Made by a program: the position numbers and the translations under genes
DNA from: Clostridia bacterium
GTDB lineage: Bacteria; Bacillota; Clostridia; Oscillospirales; CAG-272
DNA length: 54,072 nucleotides
Direction of reading: 5' to 3'
NCBI GenBank assembly: GCA_017455905.1
Contig: JAFTLQ010000001.1
Coordinates: 1 to 54,072 of the forward strand
The notes under the pieces: model-generated
What the model saw: the letters and a program-made list of their open reading frames with translations, nothing else
Databases searched by the model: none
What the model was told of the DNA's origin: nothing
Shown: positions 23,853-33,798 of the stretch, in pieces
How positions within the stretch are numbered: position 1 is the stretch's first letter
Layout of the letters: every line of letters begins with the position of its first letter

Positions 23853-25655
23853 TTAACGAATGGTCTTATACATCGGTCCGTAGGCGGCGCAGGCACGGTA
23901 GTCCTGTCCTTCCTTATCCATACCGAATGCGTTCCAGGCGGAGGGACGGTAGATCTTCTCCTCGTCGACGTTGTGCATGCAGACGGGAATGCGCAGCATG
24001 GAGCACATCGTAATGAGATCGGCACCGATATGTCCGTAGCAGATGGCGCCGTGGTTGGCCCCCCAGCTGTTCATGACGTCGTAGGCGCTCTTGAAGGCAC
24101 CCTTGCCCGTAAGGCGCGGTGTGAACCACGTGCAGGGCCAGGTATAGTCGGTTCTCTTCCACAGCACGTCGGTGACCTCATCGGGCAAGGAGACCGTCCA
24201 GCCCTCGGCGATCTGCATCACGGGGCCGAGGCCCTTGATCAGATTGAGACGCATCATGGTGACGGGCATTTCGGCGCGGGTGACAAAGCGCGAGGAATAG
24301 CCGCCGCCGCGGAAATAGCCGAGATCGGCATAGGGCCAGGTCGTGTGCGACATCATGGTGTCGATATCCTCGTCGGTGACCTCCCACCATTTCTTCATAA
24401 CGGGAGCGCCGGAGGCGTCCTTGACCTCTCCGCAGGCGTCGACGCAGCAGGCACCCGAGTTGATGAGATGGATAATGCCGTCGGCGGCCGCTGCCTTGCC
24501 CTGCAGCTCATAGCCCGTGACGCGGCGTACCGAGTCGCAGGACCAATAGGTGCGCACGTCGGCAAATATCTGTGCGCGTCCGGTCAAAAGCTTACCGAAG
24601 AGCATCGTCACACCGTTGAGCGCGTCGTTCTCCGTGGCAAGGATGTAGGGCTCACGGGCACCGTTCCAGTCGAAGGAGGAGTTGAGGATGCTCTCGGGGA
24701 AATCACAGTTGGGATAAAAGTCCGTCCACTGGCGCTGGCCCTGGAAGCCGCCGGCGATGGCGTTGTGACCCGCGGCCTCCTCTTCGCGTCCCTCGGGCAG
24801 ATGTTGGTTGCCGGAAAAGAGATCCTTGATGATACACGCCATTTTGGCGGTAAATTCCCAATCCTTTGCCTTTTGCTCGGCCGACTTCTGCAGCTCCACG
24901 GGGTTTTTATCAAAATCGGGGCGACACGTCTGCTTGATCCAGGCAAGCGCCTTCTGATATTCGGCCTCATCGTAGATGCCCTCGGTCATACGGCGGATGA
25001 TCTCCACCTCGTCGACCGATTCGACGCGCATACCGAGATATTCCTCAAAAAATTCGGGAGACACGATCGAGCCGCCGATGCCCATACAGACCGAGCCGAT
25101 CTGCAGATAAGACTGTCCGCGCATGGTGGCGACGGCCACCGCGGCGCGCGCAAAGCGCAGCATCTTTTCTGCGACGTCGGTGGGGATCGACGTATCGCCG
25201 GCATCCTGTACCTCGTGGCCATAAATGCCGAAGGCGGGAAGTCCCTTTTGGCTATGCGTGGCCAGAACGGAGGCCAGGTAGACGGCGCCGGGGCGCTCGG
25301 TTCCGTTGAAGCCCCAGACGCCCTTGATCGTCATGGGATCCATATCCATCGTTTCGGCACCGTAGCACCAGCAGGGGGTGACCGTCAGCGTGATATCCAC
25401 GCCGTGACGGCGAAATTTGTCGGCACAGGCGGCGGCCTCTGCCACGCGGCCGATGGTGGTATCGGCAAGAACGACCTCGACGGGCTGTCCGTTGGAATAG
25501 TGAACGTTGTCGCGGATCAGCGCGGCAGCCGCCTTTGCCAGATTCATCGTCTGCTCCTCAAGCGATTCGCGCACCTTGATCTTGCCGCGGCGGCCGTCGA
25601 TGGTGGGACGGATGCCGATCACGGGGTACTGACCGATTCTGCGGGTAGGTTCCAT
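23853..25655 (-). CDS. fucI: L-fucose isomerase
   Basis: 600 residues (E. coli FucI is 591). It converts L-fucose to L-fuculose (also D-arabinose to D-ribulose) in the cytoplasm, with Mn2+. The metal/catalytic acids are visible: E342 in ATENDALNG and D366 in IFADVRTYW, 24 residues apart as in E. coli (E337/D361). Other marks are the N terminus [21 protein letters not shown] and the C-terminal [25 protein letters not shown] precedes the ATG. No fuculokinase or aldolase gene is nearby. The divergent AraC gene is the likely regulator, and the nearby glycan-degrading genes may supply fucose. Confidence 0.95.
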   Translation of the reverse strand: MEPTRRIGQYPVIGIRPTIDGRRGKIKVRESLEEQTMNLAKAAAALIRDNVHYSNGQPVEVVLADTTIGRVAEAAACADKFRRHGVDITLTVTPCWCYGAETMDMDPMTIKGVWGFNGTERPGAVYLASVLATHSQKGLPAFGIYGHEVQDAGDTSIPTDVAEKMLRFARAAVAVATMRGQSYLQIGSVCMGIGGSIVSPEFFEEYLGMRVESVDEVEIIRRMTEGIYDEAEYQKALAWIKQTCRPDFDKNPVELQKSAEQKAKDWEFTAKMACIIKDLFSGNQHLPEGREEEAAGHNAIAGGFQGQRQWTDFYPNCDFPESILNSSFDWNGAREPYILATENDALNGVTMLFGKLLTGRAQIFADVRTYWSCDSVRRVTGYELQGKAAAADGIIHLINSGACCVDACGEVKDASGAPVMKKWWEVTDEDIDTMMSHTTWPYADLGYFRGGGYSSRFVTRAEMPVTMMRLNLIKGLGPVMQIAEGWTVSLPDEVTDVLWKRTDYTWPCTWFTPRLTGKGAFKSAYDVMNSWGANHGAICYGHIGADLITMCSMLRIPVCMHNVDEEKIYRPSAWNAFGMDKEGQDYRACAAYGPMYKTIR

Positions 25656-25696
25656 AACTTTCCTCCAAAAATGTTATTTTAATTATAATTATACAC

Positions 25697-25726
25697 TTGA
25701 AAAAACCTATATACTTGTGTTATAAT
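25697..25726 (+). promoter_or_regulatory. promoter of the AraC gene
   Basis: TTGAAA (25697-25702) and TATAAT (25721-25726) are 18 bases apart. On the opposite strand a TATAAT (in GTGTATAATTATAAT) could serve fucI, so the two promoters overlap in the 110-base gap. Confidence 0.6.
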
Positions 25727-25765
25727 ACTAAAAAGTATAAATATTTTCACATTTCAGGAGTCTTT

Positions 25766-26620
25766 ATGAGTTACAACGAGCTCAAGCAGCACGGACGCCC
25801 CGATTTCCCCTTTGAGCTGTATACGATCAACCGCAATCACCCCAAATACGAGATGGCCTTTCACTGGCATGCCTCTGCCGAGATCGTGCGCGTTCTCAGC
25901 GGCGAGCTCACCCTCACGCTCAACAACGTCGTTCTCACCGCACGGGCGGGCGACGTCATCTTCATCAACAGCGAGGTCATCCACGGGGCCACGCCGCACG
26001 ACTGTGAATACGAGTGCCTCGTCTTCTCTCTTCCCTTCCTTCACACGGGCAATCGCCTGTGCGACCAGTTCCTTGACGATCTGCGTGACGGACACATCCA
26101 CATGCATCGACGGCCGGACGCGCGCGCCGCGCAGGCGGCGGCACAGATGTTTGACGCCATGAAGGGCCCGGACGACAGCCGCTGCTTCCGCACGCTGGCG
26201 GCAAGCTACGCCTTTCTCGCGCTCGTACAGGAAACGGGACAATGGATCCGCGATCTGCAGGCCGCCGAGGGCAAGGATGATCGAAGCATCCGCAAGCTCA
26301 AGAAAACGCTCAGCTTTATCAGAGAGAATTACGACAAGCCCATCACCACCGAGGACATGGCGCGGGTAGCCGAGCTGTCGAGCAAATATTTTTGCTCCTT
26401 TTTTAAATCCATGACGGCCAAAACGCCGATCGCGTATCTGACGGAGTATCGCATTGAGCGCGCCGCGCGGCGACTGCTGCATTCCGACACGCCGATCTCG
26501 CAGATCGCCTACGGCTGCGGCTTCAACGATCTGAGTTACTTTATCAAGACCTTCAAGGCACGTATGGGCGTAACGCCGAGGATCTATCGGCAGACCGTTC
26601 TGACGGAGGACGTACGATGA
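25766..26620 (+). CDS. AraC-family transcriptional regulator
   Basis: 284 residues. The N-terminal half is a cupin sugar-sensing domain (FHWHASAEIVRVLSGELTLT, ARAGDVIFINSEVIHG). The C-terminal ~100 residues hold two helix-turn-helix motifs (ITTEDMARVAELSSKYF; ISQIAYGCGFNDLSYF, then KARMGVTPRIYR). I chose the ATG at 25766, which has CAGGAG five bases upstream, over an upstream in-frame start. It is divergent from fucI and probably regulates it in response to fucose or a related sugar. Its stop overlaps the next gene's start (ATGA). Confidence 0.9.
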   Translation: MSYNELKQHGRPDFPFELYTINRNHPKYEMAFHWHASAEIVRVLSGELTLTLNNVVLTARAGDVIFINSEVIHGATPHDCEYECLVFSLPFLHTGNRLCDQFLDDLRDGHIHMHRRPDARAAQAAAQMFDAMKGPDDSRCFRTLAASYAFLALVQETGQWIRDLQAAEGKDDRSIRKLKKTLSFIRENYDKPITTEDMARVAELSSKYFCSFFKSMTAKTPIAYLTEYRIERAARRLLHSDTPISQIAYGCGFNDLSYFIKTFKARMGVTPRIYRQTVLTEDVR

Positions 26621-27498
26621 GCGAAAAGGAACAGATATACACCGTCACCGAGGACATCGGGATCAAGGCGTTTTTGCGCCGGGTCGCGGGGCTGTCGGCA
26701 ACCTGTATAAAAAAAGCCAAATACGGGCGGATACGAAAAAACGGCGAGATCGTTCATATGCGCGAGCAGCTGCACGCGGGCGACGTCATCAGCGTCCGCT
26801 TCCCCGAGGATGAGCCGAGTGCGATCGTGCCGATCGACCGGCCGCTTGACGTATTATACGAGGACGAGGATATTCTTATCGTAAACAAGCCGTGCGGCAT
26901 GCCGATCCATCCGAGCCGCGGCAATCACCTGCCGACCCTCGCCAATCTCGTAACGGCGTATCTCGGAGCGGACACCGTCTTTCGCGCGGTCGGACGGCTC
27001 GATCGCGACACATCGGGCATCGTGCTTCTTGCCAAGCATGCGCACGCCGCCTACCGCCTGTCGGAAGCCATGAAGGCGGGCGCCTTTATCAAGGAATATC
27101 TCGCCATAACGGACGGCGCACCGACCCCTGCGTGCGGAACGGTCGACGCACCGATCGCGCGAGCGTGCGAGGACTCGATGCGCCGCGTCGTACGAGCGGA
27201 CGGCAAGCCCTCCGTCACCGAATATCGCACCCTTGGCATCGCCGACGACGGGCGTGCCCTCGTGCGCCTGCGCTTGCTCACCGGCCGCACGCATCAGATC
27301 CGCGTGCATATGGCATACATCGGCCACCCGCTGTGCAACGACTATCTGTACGGCCGAGGAGGCGAGGACGGCACCTACCGTCTGCACATGTGCCGCCTAT
27401 CCTTTCCGCATCCCGCTGACGGACGTACCGTGACGATCGCGTCCGAGGCGCCGTTTGCGTCGGAGGCCAATGTCCGACCCGTGCCATCGGATGCATAG
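26617..27498 (+). CDS. RluA-family pseudouridine synthase
   Basis: 293 residues. An S4-like N-terminal domain (GIKAFLRRVAGLSATCIKKA) is followed by the synthase core: IVNKPCGMPIHPSRGN, then GRLDRDTSGIVLLAKHA with catalytic D129, RTHQIRVHMAYIGHPL and the closing HMCRLSFPHP. It converts specific uridines in rRNA or tRNA to pseudouridine; the exact site cannot be told (RluD-like features). The usual HRLD is GRLD here. ATGA overlap with the regulator gene. Confidence 0.9.
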   Translation: MSEKEQIYTVTEDIGIKAFLRRVAGLSATCIKKAKYGRIRKNGEIVHMREQLHAGDVISVRFPEDEPSAIVPIDRPLDVLYEDEDILIVNKPCGMPIHPSRGNHLPTLANLVTAYLGADTVFRAVGRLDRDTSGIVLLAKHAHAAYRLSEAMKAGAFIKEYLAITDGAPTPACGTVDAPIARACEDSMRRVVRADGKPSVTEYRTLGIADDGRALVRLRLLTGRTHQIRVHMAYIGHPLCNDYLYGRGGEDGTYRLHMCRLSFPHPADGRTVTIASEAPFASEANVRPVPSDA

Positions 27499-27517
27499 CA
27501 CGCCGAAAAATGGGTAA

Positions 27518-27548
27518 ACTCTCCCTATCACGTATAACACAGGAGAGT
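27518..27548 (+). promoter_or_regulatory. hairpin covering the ribosome binding site of the DUF2383 gene
   Basis: ACTCTCC (27518-27524) is the perfect complement of GGAGAGT (27542-27548), which is the ribosome binding site of the next gene. The 17-base loop is open. It could lower or regulate translation. Confidence 0.45.
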
Positions 27549-27553
27549 GCCAC

Positions 27554-27988
27554 ATGATTGAAAACGATACGATCAAGCTCCTTCGCGAATGCGACGCAGG
27601 GGTAAAGATGGGCGTCAGCTCCATTGAGGACGTGCTGGGACACGTCCGCAGCGATGAGCTGAAGCAGCTGCTGAGCAAGAGCAAGGATCACCACGAATGC
27701 TTAAGCTCGGACATTGAGGAGCTCCTCACGCGGTACCATGACGACGGCAAGGATCCGAGCTTCATGGCCAAGGGGATGTCACACATGAAAAGCAGCATGA
27801 AGCTCATGATGGATCCCACCGACGCCGCCATTGCCGATCTGATGACCGACGGCTGCAACATGGGCGTAAAATCGCTCAGCCGCTACCTCAATCAGTACGC
27901 CGCGGCCGATGAGCAAAGCAAAGATATTGCAAAAAAGCTCATCCGCATAGAGGACGACTTATCCGTGGATATGCGCGGATTTTTGTAA
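27554..27988 (+). CDS. DUF2383 ferritin-like helical protein
   Basis: 144 residues, four helices (NDTIKLLRECDAGVKMGVSS, DELKQLLSKSKDHHECLSSD, MKSSMKLMMDPTDAAIADLM, CNMGVKSLSRYLNQYAAAD). The helix lengths and the ECDAGVKMG and TDGCNMGVKSL motifs fit the DUF2383 family, with a ferritin-like bundle whose role is unclear (stress or spore-related in clostridia). It has its own RBS (GGAGAG) and a strong terminator, so it may be a single-gene unit. Confidence 0.75.
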   Translation: MIENDTIKLLRECDAGVKMGVSSIEDVLGHVRSDELKQLLSKSKDHHECLSSDIEELLTRYHDDGKDPSFMAKGMSHMKSSMKLMMDPTDAAIADLMTDGCNMGVKSLSRYLNQYAAADEQSKDIAKKLIRIEDDLSVDMRGFL

Positions 27989-27991
27989 AAG

Positions 27992-28033
27992 ACAGCCGAA
28001 TTGCAAACAATGCGTTGCAATTCGGCTGTTTTT
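27992..28033 (+). terminator. bidirectional terminator
   Basis: ACAGCCGAATTGCAA (27992-28006) pairs perfectly with TTGCAATTCGGCTGT (28015-28029) and is followed by T runs on both strands. It closes the DUF2383 gene from the left and the lipoprotein operon from the right. Confidence 0.9.
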
Positions 28034-28039
28034 GTTGAT

Positions 28040-29389
28040 TTACTTATGAGCAAAGCAGATATTATCGATATAATATCCCGTGTTTTGCTCCTTAACGGTC
28101 ATACAGTAATAGATGGCCGTATAGGTATCATTGCACAGCGTATTATTGATCACGCGCTGTGTGATGTAGGTATCGTTGACGTAATAACGAACCGTAAAGG
28201 CATCCTCCGTCATGAAGAACTCGATGCGCAGCGTCGTCCACTCCGTCGCCGACAGGTCACACAGCTTGCCGCCCGCATCGGTAGTCAGCGCGTTGCCGTT
28301 GCTCTTTAAAAACGGAAGGCCGCGATCCTTGCCCCACGTCGCACCGGCGCTATTAAAGAACTGCATATTGAAGGCAGCCGTGCCGTTGGACGAGGATACC
28401 AGGCGCAGATCCATGGTCAGAACGGCATCAGGAAGACCGCCGTTGTTGCCCGGCAGGTCGTCGTTGTTCTGTGCCTGGACGTACGTAGCTAACGTGACGT
28501 CCTCGCGAGTAACCGTCTGATAATGATTTCCCCTTTCCTCGCGGATCGTGACGACCAGCTCGCTGGTAGCCGACTGTACGGTGCCCTTGCCGTTCATGAG
28601 AGAGAAGGCTTTGCCGTCCTCCATGTCGAACAGCTTGTCGATCGTATAAACGAACGATTGCGAGCACACGCGACAGGACGTCGTCAGCGTTCCGGCCTGC
28701 TTGTCAATGGACGCGGTGCTCTTGTGCGGCGTGGTAGCCTTGATCACGATGTCATCGGTCTTGCCGCATCCCGTACAGGTCGAGCGCTTGATACCGTCCT
28801 TGCATTTTTGGACCTCTTCGACGACCGTACCCTCATCCCACGTATGCGATTGCGCGTTCATGACCCTGCCGCAGCTCTCACAGGGATTATAGTGCTTGTC
28901 GCCGTTGTCGATCCAGACGGATGTCTGCGCGACGTGCTCGCTCGTAGGAGGAATAACGGTCGTGGCCTCGTAGCCGCAGGTCGTACACACGCGTGCATAC
29001 GCACCCGGCGTACCGCAGGTCGGTTCGGCCTTCAGCGTTTGCGCCTGCGGCAGCGTATGCTTCTCCGTCGCCGGAATCACCGCCGTACGCTTGGTGTTGC
29101 AGGCGGCGCACGTATACGTCATTTCTCCGTCCGTGCCGCAGCCGGGCTCTTTCGTTTGCTCGCCGTCGCTCCACTGATGAGCGCCGGTCGCTGCCTCAAC
29201 GAACGCGTTCGTTGTATCGCAAACGAGGCAGGTCCTCTGACGGACACCGTCCGTCAGGCAGGTCGGTTCCGTCGTCAACTCACCGACCGTCCATTTATGA
29301 TTGCATACCTCCTCGGGCTCATGACAAGCCACGAGTGTGACCGACAGAGCCAGCACGAGGAAAAGGAGTATCAAAAGCTTTGTTTTCAT
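28040..29389 (-). CDS. lipoprotein with His/Cys repeats and concanavalin-like domain (copy 2)
   Basis: 449 residues. Lipobox LVAC with Cys22. Residues 30-235 hold about six modules of ~40 residues, each with H-x-W, P-x-C and Y-x-C-x2-C (for example HQWSDGEQTKEPGC then YTCAAC), giving three Cys and one His per module. Residues ~240-449 are beta-strands (AAFNMQFFNSAG, TTLRIEFFMTEDAFTVRYYV, GYYIDNICF) like a LamG/concanavalin sugar-binding domain. It probably sits on the outer membrane-facing surface and binds glycan for the heparinase-like enzyme encoded 21 bases upstream. Metal binding by the modules is inferred. Confidence 0.7.
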   Translation of the reverse strand: MKTKLLILLFLVLALSVTLVACHEPEEVCNHKWTVGELTTEPTCLTDGVRQRTCLVCDTTNAFVEAATGAHQWSDGEQTKEPGCGTDGEMTYTCAACNTKRTAVIPATEKHTLPQAQTLKAEPTCGTPGAYARVCTTCGYEATTVIPPTSEHVAQTSVWIDNGDKHYNPCESCGRVMNAQSHTWDEGTVVEEVQKCKDGIKRSTCTGCGKTDDIVIKATTPHKSTASIDKQAGTLTTSCRVCSQSFVYTIDKLFDMEDGKAFSLMNGKGTVQSATSELVVTIREERGNHYQTVTREDVTLATYVQAQNNDDLPGNNGGLPDAVLTMDLRLVSSSNGTAAFNMQFFNSAGATWGKDRGLPFLKSNGNALTTDAGGKLCDLSATEWTTLRIEFFMTEDAFTVRYYVNDTYITQRVINNTLCNDTYTAIYYCMTVKEQNTGYYIDNICFAHK

Positions 29390-29410
29390 ATCATTCTGCC
29401 TCCCCTCTCA

Positions 29411-32356
29411 TCATCCCTGCACCGGCGTCAGCGTAACGGTACCGCTACCGGCATACGTGAAGGTCAGGAAATGCCCTTCCTCCGTAACGGTGATCGTGTC
29501 GACCATCGTTGCGCCGACCGCGACCGTCCACTCACCGGCCGCAAGGCCGCCGACGTAATAGTTCATCTCACCCGCGCCGGCCGTAAAGCTTATCGGCTCG
29601 CCGACGTACGCGGTATCCTTCATGAAGATCGCCGTCTGGTCAAGCGCCGTTGCACCGATGTATACGTCGGTTTCGATCAAGGTAGACGTTACCGTTTTGG
29701 TCGTCTCGGAATCCGTCACGTACAGCACGTTCATCAGATAATTCGTCTTGTTGCCGGTAGACGGGCGGATATCCACGCGCCCCCACATGGGACCGAAGTT
29801 GCTGGTATTACCGATCGGAAGGTACTTACCGGAATCGGGCAAGTAGAAGCGATTGTCGCCGTCGCCGCCGTGGACATTGATGGCGTCCGCTCCCTTGAGG
29901 GAGGTGAGAACGAGCTTGCCGCCCGTACCGTTGTCGATGGTGACCGTTTTGTTCGCCGTATCCACCGTGGGCTCCGTGACGCATTGCAGGATAAAGGTCT
30001 TCTGGAAGCTTGGGGAATCCGCGGTGATGTTATCAAAGATGAACATGATCATCGGGAAGGTCTCGTCCTCGGTGTACGTCACCAGCATCGTACGGCCAAC
30101 GTGGTCAACGGTAACGGCATCGTAGGCCTTCGTCATATCGTTGGCGTAGTAGACGTACTTGGGCGAGGTCTTAGCCTCGTCGAGATACCCGTATTGTACA
30201 CCCGTTACAAAGCCGGTCTCATACATCGGATCAGAGAACCATTCCATACCGCTGGCGGTGGGCGAGATCTTGATCTGACCGCCCGAATAATAGCCGGACA
30301 GCGTCGTCGCAAGCGACGGGTTGTAGATCAAAAGGCCGTTATGGCCGATCGTGGCCTCATGATAATAGAAGTGATGCTCCGTGCCGTACTTATTATACCG
30401 TCCGGCATCGGCTGTCAGAATGCCCTTGTAGTAGATCTGGAAGTTGCCGACCGACTCATGGTCGTGACCGCCGGAGGAGCGACCCGCGCCCTTCATAAGA
30501 ACAGCGATCGTTTTATCGCTGTCCCATGTGTTACGTACGATCATCTGCTGGTAATACGCGCCGTTATACTGTACGGTATCCAGCTGCTCGCGCCAATCCT
30601 CGTCAAGCTCGCTCTCATCCAGGGTCGAAAGACAGATCAGCACCTCAATGGCAGACAGCTGCGTATGGTTGCTGTAATAATAATTATACGTATCTCCCGC
30701 ATATTCACGTATGTAGGAAAGAACGACGGGATCGTTGCAAATATACGCATCCATAAAGGCTACGCCAAGGAAGGTGGTCATCGGCTGCACACGACCGTCA
30801 CCCGTCGTTAAGACGTAGTCGTCGGATACTCCGTGTCCAAGGAAGGAGCGAACGATCTGCTTGACGTCGTCCGCATTGTACGGGTTCTGGCCGACGGCCT
30901 TATCAAGAAGCCACATAGCACGCAGGTCCGTCATGTAACGCATCTGTGCATATTCAGCGGTTCCCTCAGGGAACATACCGGCCGCATAAATCAGCTGGCG
31001 CGGCGGAATATATTCCTCATACAGACGCCCGCCGATCATATCCCACCAAGCGGGGACCTCGTCGAAAATGGCAAGAGCAAAGCTGAGATAGTCACGCATG
31101 AACTGCGTTTCGCTGGAGTGGCCGACGATCGTGCCGCCCTCCTTGACGGGCGGGAAGCCCATTTCCATCTTGATACCGCCGTAATGCGCGCCGTCGGGAA
31201 TGCTGCTGTAGCCCGAGCACAGAAGATGCTCCACGCCCGAGATGATCTTCAGCTGCATATCCGCATCCAACAGATCGTAGCACCAGTCGTATACCAGCGC
31301 GGCGGTATACATCGTGTGACCGTAGCGGCGCCACTGGTCATCCTGGAAATATCCGATATCCAGCGTGAGCATATTATTCATCAGCATATAGATGGCCTCA
31401 TAGCCGTAATAAGCTTCGCCGGTCAGAAGATAGTTCATGGCCTTTGCCTGAATACGGATCAGCACGCGCGGGTCGTAGTTGTACACGCCGGGCGAGCCAT
31501 CACCGCCCTTCGGACCGTTTTCCACCTTGGGAGGCAAGGAGCCGTCCCCCTTGGCATTGACCAATTCCCGGAAGGCCGCCACCAGCTCAGGGTAGGCGTC
31601 CTCGTTGGAGAAGGTCTCGCGAAGTGCCGGCAGGTCGCCTGCCGTGAACAGCAAACGGGGATGCTCGGCGATCGGCGTCGCCGTGGGAGACTCCCACAGA
31701 TCGTCGACGTCAAGCTCGAGCGTGATCTCGGCTCCGCCGAAATCGGCAATATCAAAGGCCGCGATCTTGTCCTTGTATTCCTGAATCTTCTGCGCCTGTG
31801 AGGACAGAAGCTCCTCCTTCGCCGTCTGATCCTGTGCGATCTGCTCGGCTAAGAGCTGCTCGTAGGTAAGGATCTGCAGATCCCATACGTCCTCGGGCAC
31901 CTTCATCGTCGTGTCCTTGACGTATGTATCGTACAGGTAGGTGAGGCAACGCTCCCACGCGGCATCTCCGTTGGCATAGATCGCGATGACCGACCCTTCG
32001 GCCGCGATGCCCCACAGATGGTCCTGCGCGTCACCCTCTGCCAGCTGCTCACACAACGATGTTGCCGGTGCGCGATCCACCGTGCCTACGAGAAGGACGT
32101 TCTCTTCCCCGGCATCCGACTCGGATACGAGCTCCAGCCGCGCGCCTGTCAGCTTCAACTGATTGCTGAGCGCTGCCGCGCGCTGCTTCCACGTGTTATC
32201 CCCCACAGGATACACGATCACGTAATCGGTCACACCCTCGTCAATGACCGTCATCTCGGGCACGTCGGGCTGCGGCGGATCGTCGTTACACGACGCAAGA
32301 GCCAGCGTGGCAAGAAGCAGGATGAGAAGTGTGATCAGCCAATGTCTCGTTTTCAT
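29411..32356 (-). CDS. heparinase II/III-like lipoprotein (copy 2)
   Basis: 981 residues. Lipobox LASC (Cys23), an N-terminal domain with a charged coiled coil (residues ~165-195), then an alpha/alpha toroid (HPRLLFTAGDLPALRETF, HTMYTAALVYDWCYDLL with YDWC at 356-359) and a C-terminal beta-sandwich with GGHDHESVGNF (H631-H633), EATIGHNGLLIYNP and a final fibronectin-like end. This order is that of heparinase II/III and alginate-lyase-type polysaccharide lyases, which cleave uronic-acid glycans by beta-elimination. Substrate cannot be told. It is anchored on the cell surface. Confidence 0.75.
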   Translation of the reverse strand: MKTRHWLITLLILLLATLALASCNDDPPQPDVPEMTVIDEGVTDYVIVYPVGDNTWKQRAAALSNQLKLTGARLELVSESDAGEENVLLVGTVDRAPATSLCEQLAEGDAQDHLWGIAAEGSVIAIYANGDAAWERCLTYLYDTYVKDTTMKVPEDVWDLQILTYEQLLAEQIAQDQTAKEELLSSQAQKIQEYKDKIAAFDIADFGGAEITLELDVDDLWESPTATPIAEHPRLLFTAGDLPALRETFSNEDAYPELVAAFRELVNAKGDGSLPPKVENGPKGGDGSPGVYNYDPRVLIRIQAKAMNYLLTGEAYYGYEAIYMLMNNMLTLDIGYFQDDQWRRYGHTMYTAALVYDWCYDLLDADMQLKIISGVEHLLCSGYSSIPDGAHYGGIKMEMGFPPVKEGGTIVGHSSETQFMRDYLSFALAIFDEVPAWWDMIGGRLYEEYIPPRQLIYAAGMFPEGTAEYAQMRYMTDLRAMWLLDKAVGQNPYNADDVKQIVRSFLGHGVSDDYVLTTGDGRVQPMTTFLGVAFMDAYICNDPVVLSYIREYAGDTYNYYYSNHTQLSAIEVLICLSTLDESELDEDWREQLDTVQYNGAYYQQMIVRNTWDSDKTIAVLMKGAGRSSGGHDHESVGNFQIYYKGILTADAGRYNKYGTEHHFYYHEATIGHNGLLIYNPSLATTLSGYYSGGQIKISPTASGMEWFSDPMYETGFVTGVQYGYLDEAKTSPKYVYYANDMTKAYDAVTVDHVGRTMLVTYTEDETFPMIMFIFDNITADSPSFQKTFILQCVTEPTVDTANKTVTIDNGTGGKLVLTSLKGADAINVHGGDGDNRFYLPDSGKYLPIGNTSNFGPMWGRVDIRPSTGNKTNYLMNVLYVTDSETTKTVTSTLIETDVYIGATALDQTAIFMKDTAYVGEPISFTAGAGEMNYYVGGLAAGEWTVAVGATMVDTITVTEEGHFLTFTYAGSGTVTLTPVQG

Positions 32357-32370
32357 ATATCTTTCCTTTA

Positions 32371-32404
32371 TATATATGCCGGGGCTTTCGCTCCGGCATA
32401 TATA
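32371..32404 (-). promoter_or_regulatory. hairpin between the two lipoprotein pairs
   Basis: TATATATGCCGG (32371-32382) pairs perfectly with CCGGCATATATA (32393-32404), loop of ten bases. There is no T run after it on the minus strand, so it is a weak terminator or an RNA-processing/stability hairpin. Confidence 0.55.
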
Positions 32405-32419
32405 TTCTACCTATTCGTA

Positions 32420-33772
32420 TTACTTGCTTCCAAAGAATAAATTATCAAAATAGTAACCGGTATCCTGGTTTGAAATATTCGTGTTAAGATAAAGAACGTT
32501 GTAGCTGTCATTCAGCAGCGTATTGCTAAACGTGCGCGATGCTTTGTATTTGTTATCCACAAAGTATTTAACAACGAAGGTATCATTCACCATCTGAATT
32601 TCCATACGAATGTTCACCCATCCGTTCGTATTGGCCGTTCCGATGGAGGTCGTTGTATTACCGACGCATATGTCGTTCCCTACGATCTGAAAGAATTGGA
32701 TGCCTCTCGAATTGTCGGTCCACGAGCCGGAGGAATTGTAGAAGGAGAACATAAATTTGGCGCCGCTGTTCGTCTTATCCACGCCCATAATGTCAAAGCT
32801 GAGAACGGCATCGGCCGCGCTTGAGGTTACAAGGCCGCTGTTATTCTGTGCCTGGTATTGGGCAGAATTGGTCGTCGATGCGCCGTTACGAACGAGGACC
32901 TGATAGCCGTTTCCATTGCCTTTTTTGACCCACGTGGCAATATCCGTATCCTTGGTTATCGAGGTACCGTTACCGGCAACCAGCGACAGCGGAACGGTCG
33001 AATCGTCAAAATCGTACAGGAACTTTACGTCATAGGTATACGTATCCTCACAAACCGAGCAGGTGTACGTAACGGTGCTGTTTTCCTTATCCAAAGCAGC
33101 CGACGCGGTGTGTGCCTTGTTGGAAGCCACGCTAACCTGCGACGTCTGACCGCACACCTTACAGGAGGCCTCCTTAATACCCGCCTTGCATCCGTCAGGC
33201 TCAAGGATCACCGTTCCATCGTCCCACGTATGGGCTTCCTCCCCCAAGGACTTACCGCACACCGCACAGGGCGTATAGTGCGCCGCTTCAGCAGCAACGG
33301 GCGTATCGTCCGGTACGTGATCTCCGGTAGAGGGTGTAACATAGATACGCTCGTATCCGCACGTCAGACATGTACGCGAGCGCGTGCCCGTCGCGCCGCA
33401 GGTCGGCGCGGTGAGGACCGTTACCTCCTCCGACATCGTATGCATACCGGTTGCGGCAACCGCTTTCGTGTCGGTCGCATCGCACGACGTGCAGTGATAC
33501 GTCATGACGCCGTCAACACCGCAGGTCGGCTCTTTCGTCTGCTCGCCGTCATCCCAAACGTGCTGTCCGACAGCAGGCTCGACGACCTCTTGGGTCTTTT
33601 CGCAGACAAGGCAGGTCACGACACGGACTCCATCCGTAAGACAGGTCGGCTCGGTCTTTACCACGCCCATGTCCCATTTGTGGTTACATACCTCCGGCTC
33701 GTTACAAGCCATGAGCGTGACCGACAAGGTCAACGCAAGAAGAAGCAGAAACAAAGCTTTTATTTTCATCAT
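32420..33772 (-). CDS. lipoprotein with His/Cys repeats and concanavalin-like domain (copy 1)
   Basis: 450 residues, paralogue of the 449-residue protein. Lipobox LMAC (Cys23). Modules such as HKWDMGVVKTEPTC ... VTCLVC, HVWDDGEQTKEPTC ... YHCTSC and HTMSEEVTVLTAPTC ... RTCLTC. The C-terminal part (FDIMGVDKTNSGAKFMFSFYN, VNIRMEIQMVNDTFVVKYFV, TGYYFDNLFFG) has the same jelly-roll-like strands but a diverged sequence. It follows the 976-residue lyase by 26 bases. A surface glycan-binding partner is the best guess. Confidence 0.7.
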   Translation of the reverse strand: MMKIKALFLLLLALTLSVTLMACNEPEVCNHKWDMGVVKTEPTCLTDGVRVVTCLVCEKTQEVVEPAVGQHVWDDGEQTKEPTCGVDGVMTYHCTSCDATDTKAVAATGMHTMSEEVTVLTAPTCGATGTRSRTCLTCGYERIYVTPSTGDHVPDDTPVAAEAAHYTPCAVCGKSLGEEAHTWDDGTVILEPDGCKAGIKEASCKVCGQTSQVSVASNKAHTASAALDKENSTVTYTCSVCEDTYTYDVKFLYDFDDSTVPLSLVAGNGTSITKDTDIATWVKKGNGNGYQVLVRNGASTTNSAQYQAQNNSGLVTSSAADAVLSFDIMGVDKTNSGAKFMFSFYNSSGSWTDNSRGIQFFQIVGNDICVGNTTTSIGTANTNGWVNIRMEIQMVNDTFVVKYFVDNKYKASRTFSNTLLNDSYNVLYLNTNISNQDTGYYFDNLFFGSK

Positions 33773-33798
33773 TATTACCTTCCTTTCCGTATGAACGC

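Noticed and set aside
23973..25682. Long open frame on the plus strand opposite fucI.
   Set aside because: fucI has all catalytic residues and its own RBS; the antisense frame has no family, no RBS and reflects the codon bias of GC-rich genes.
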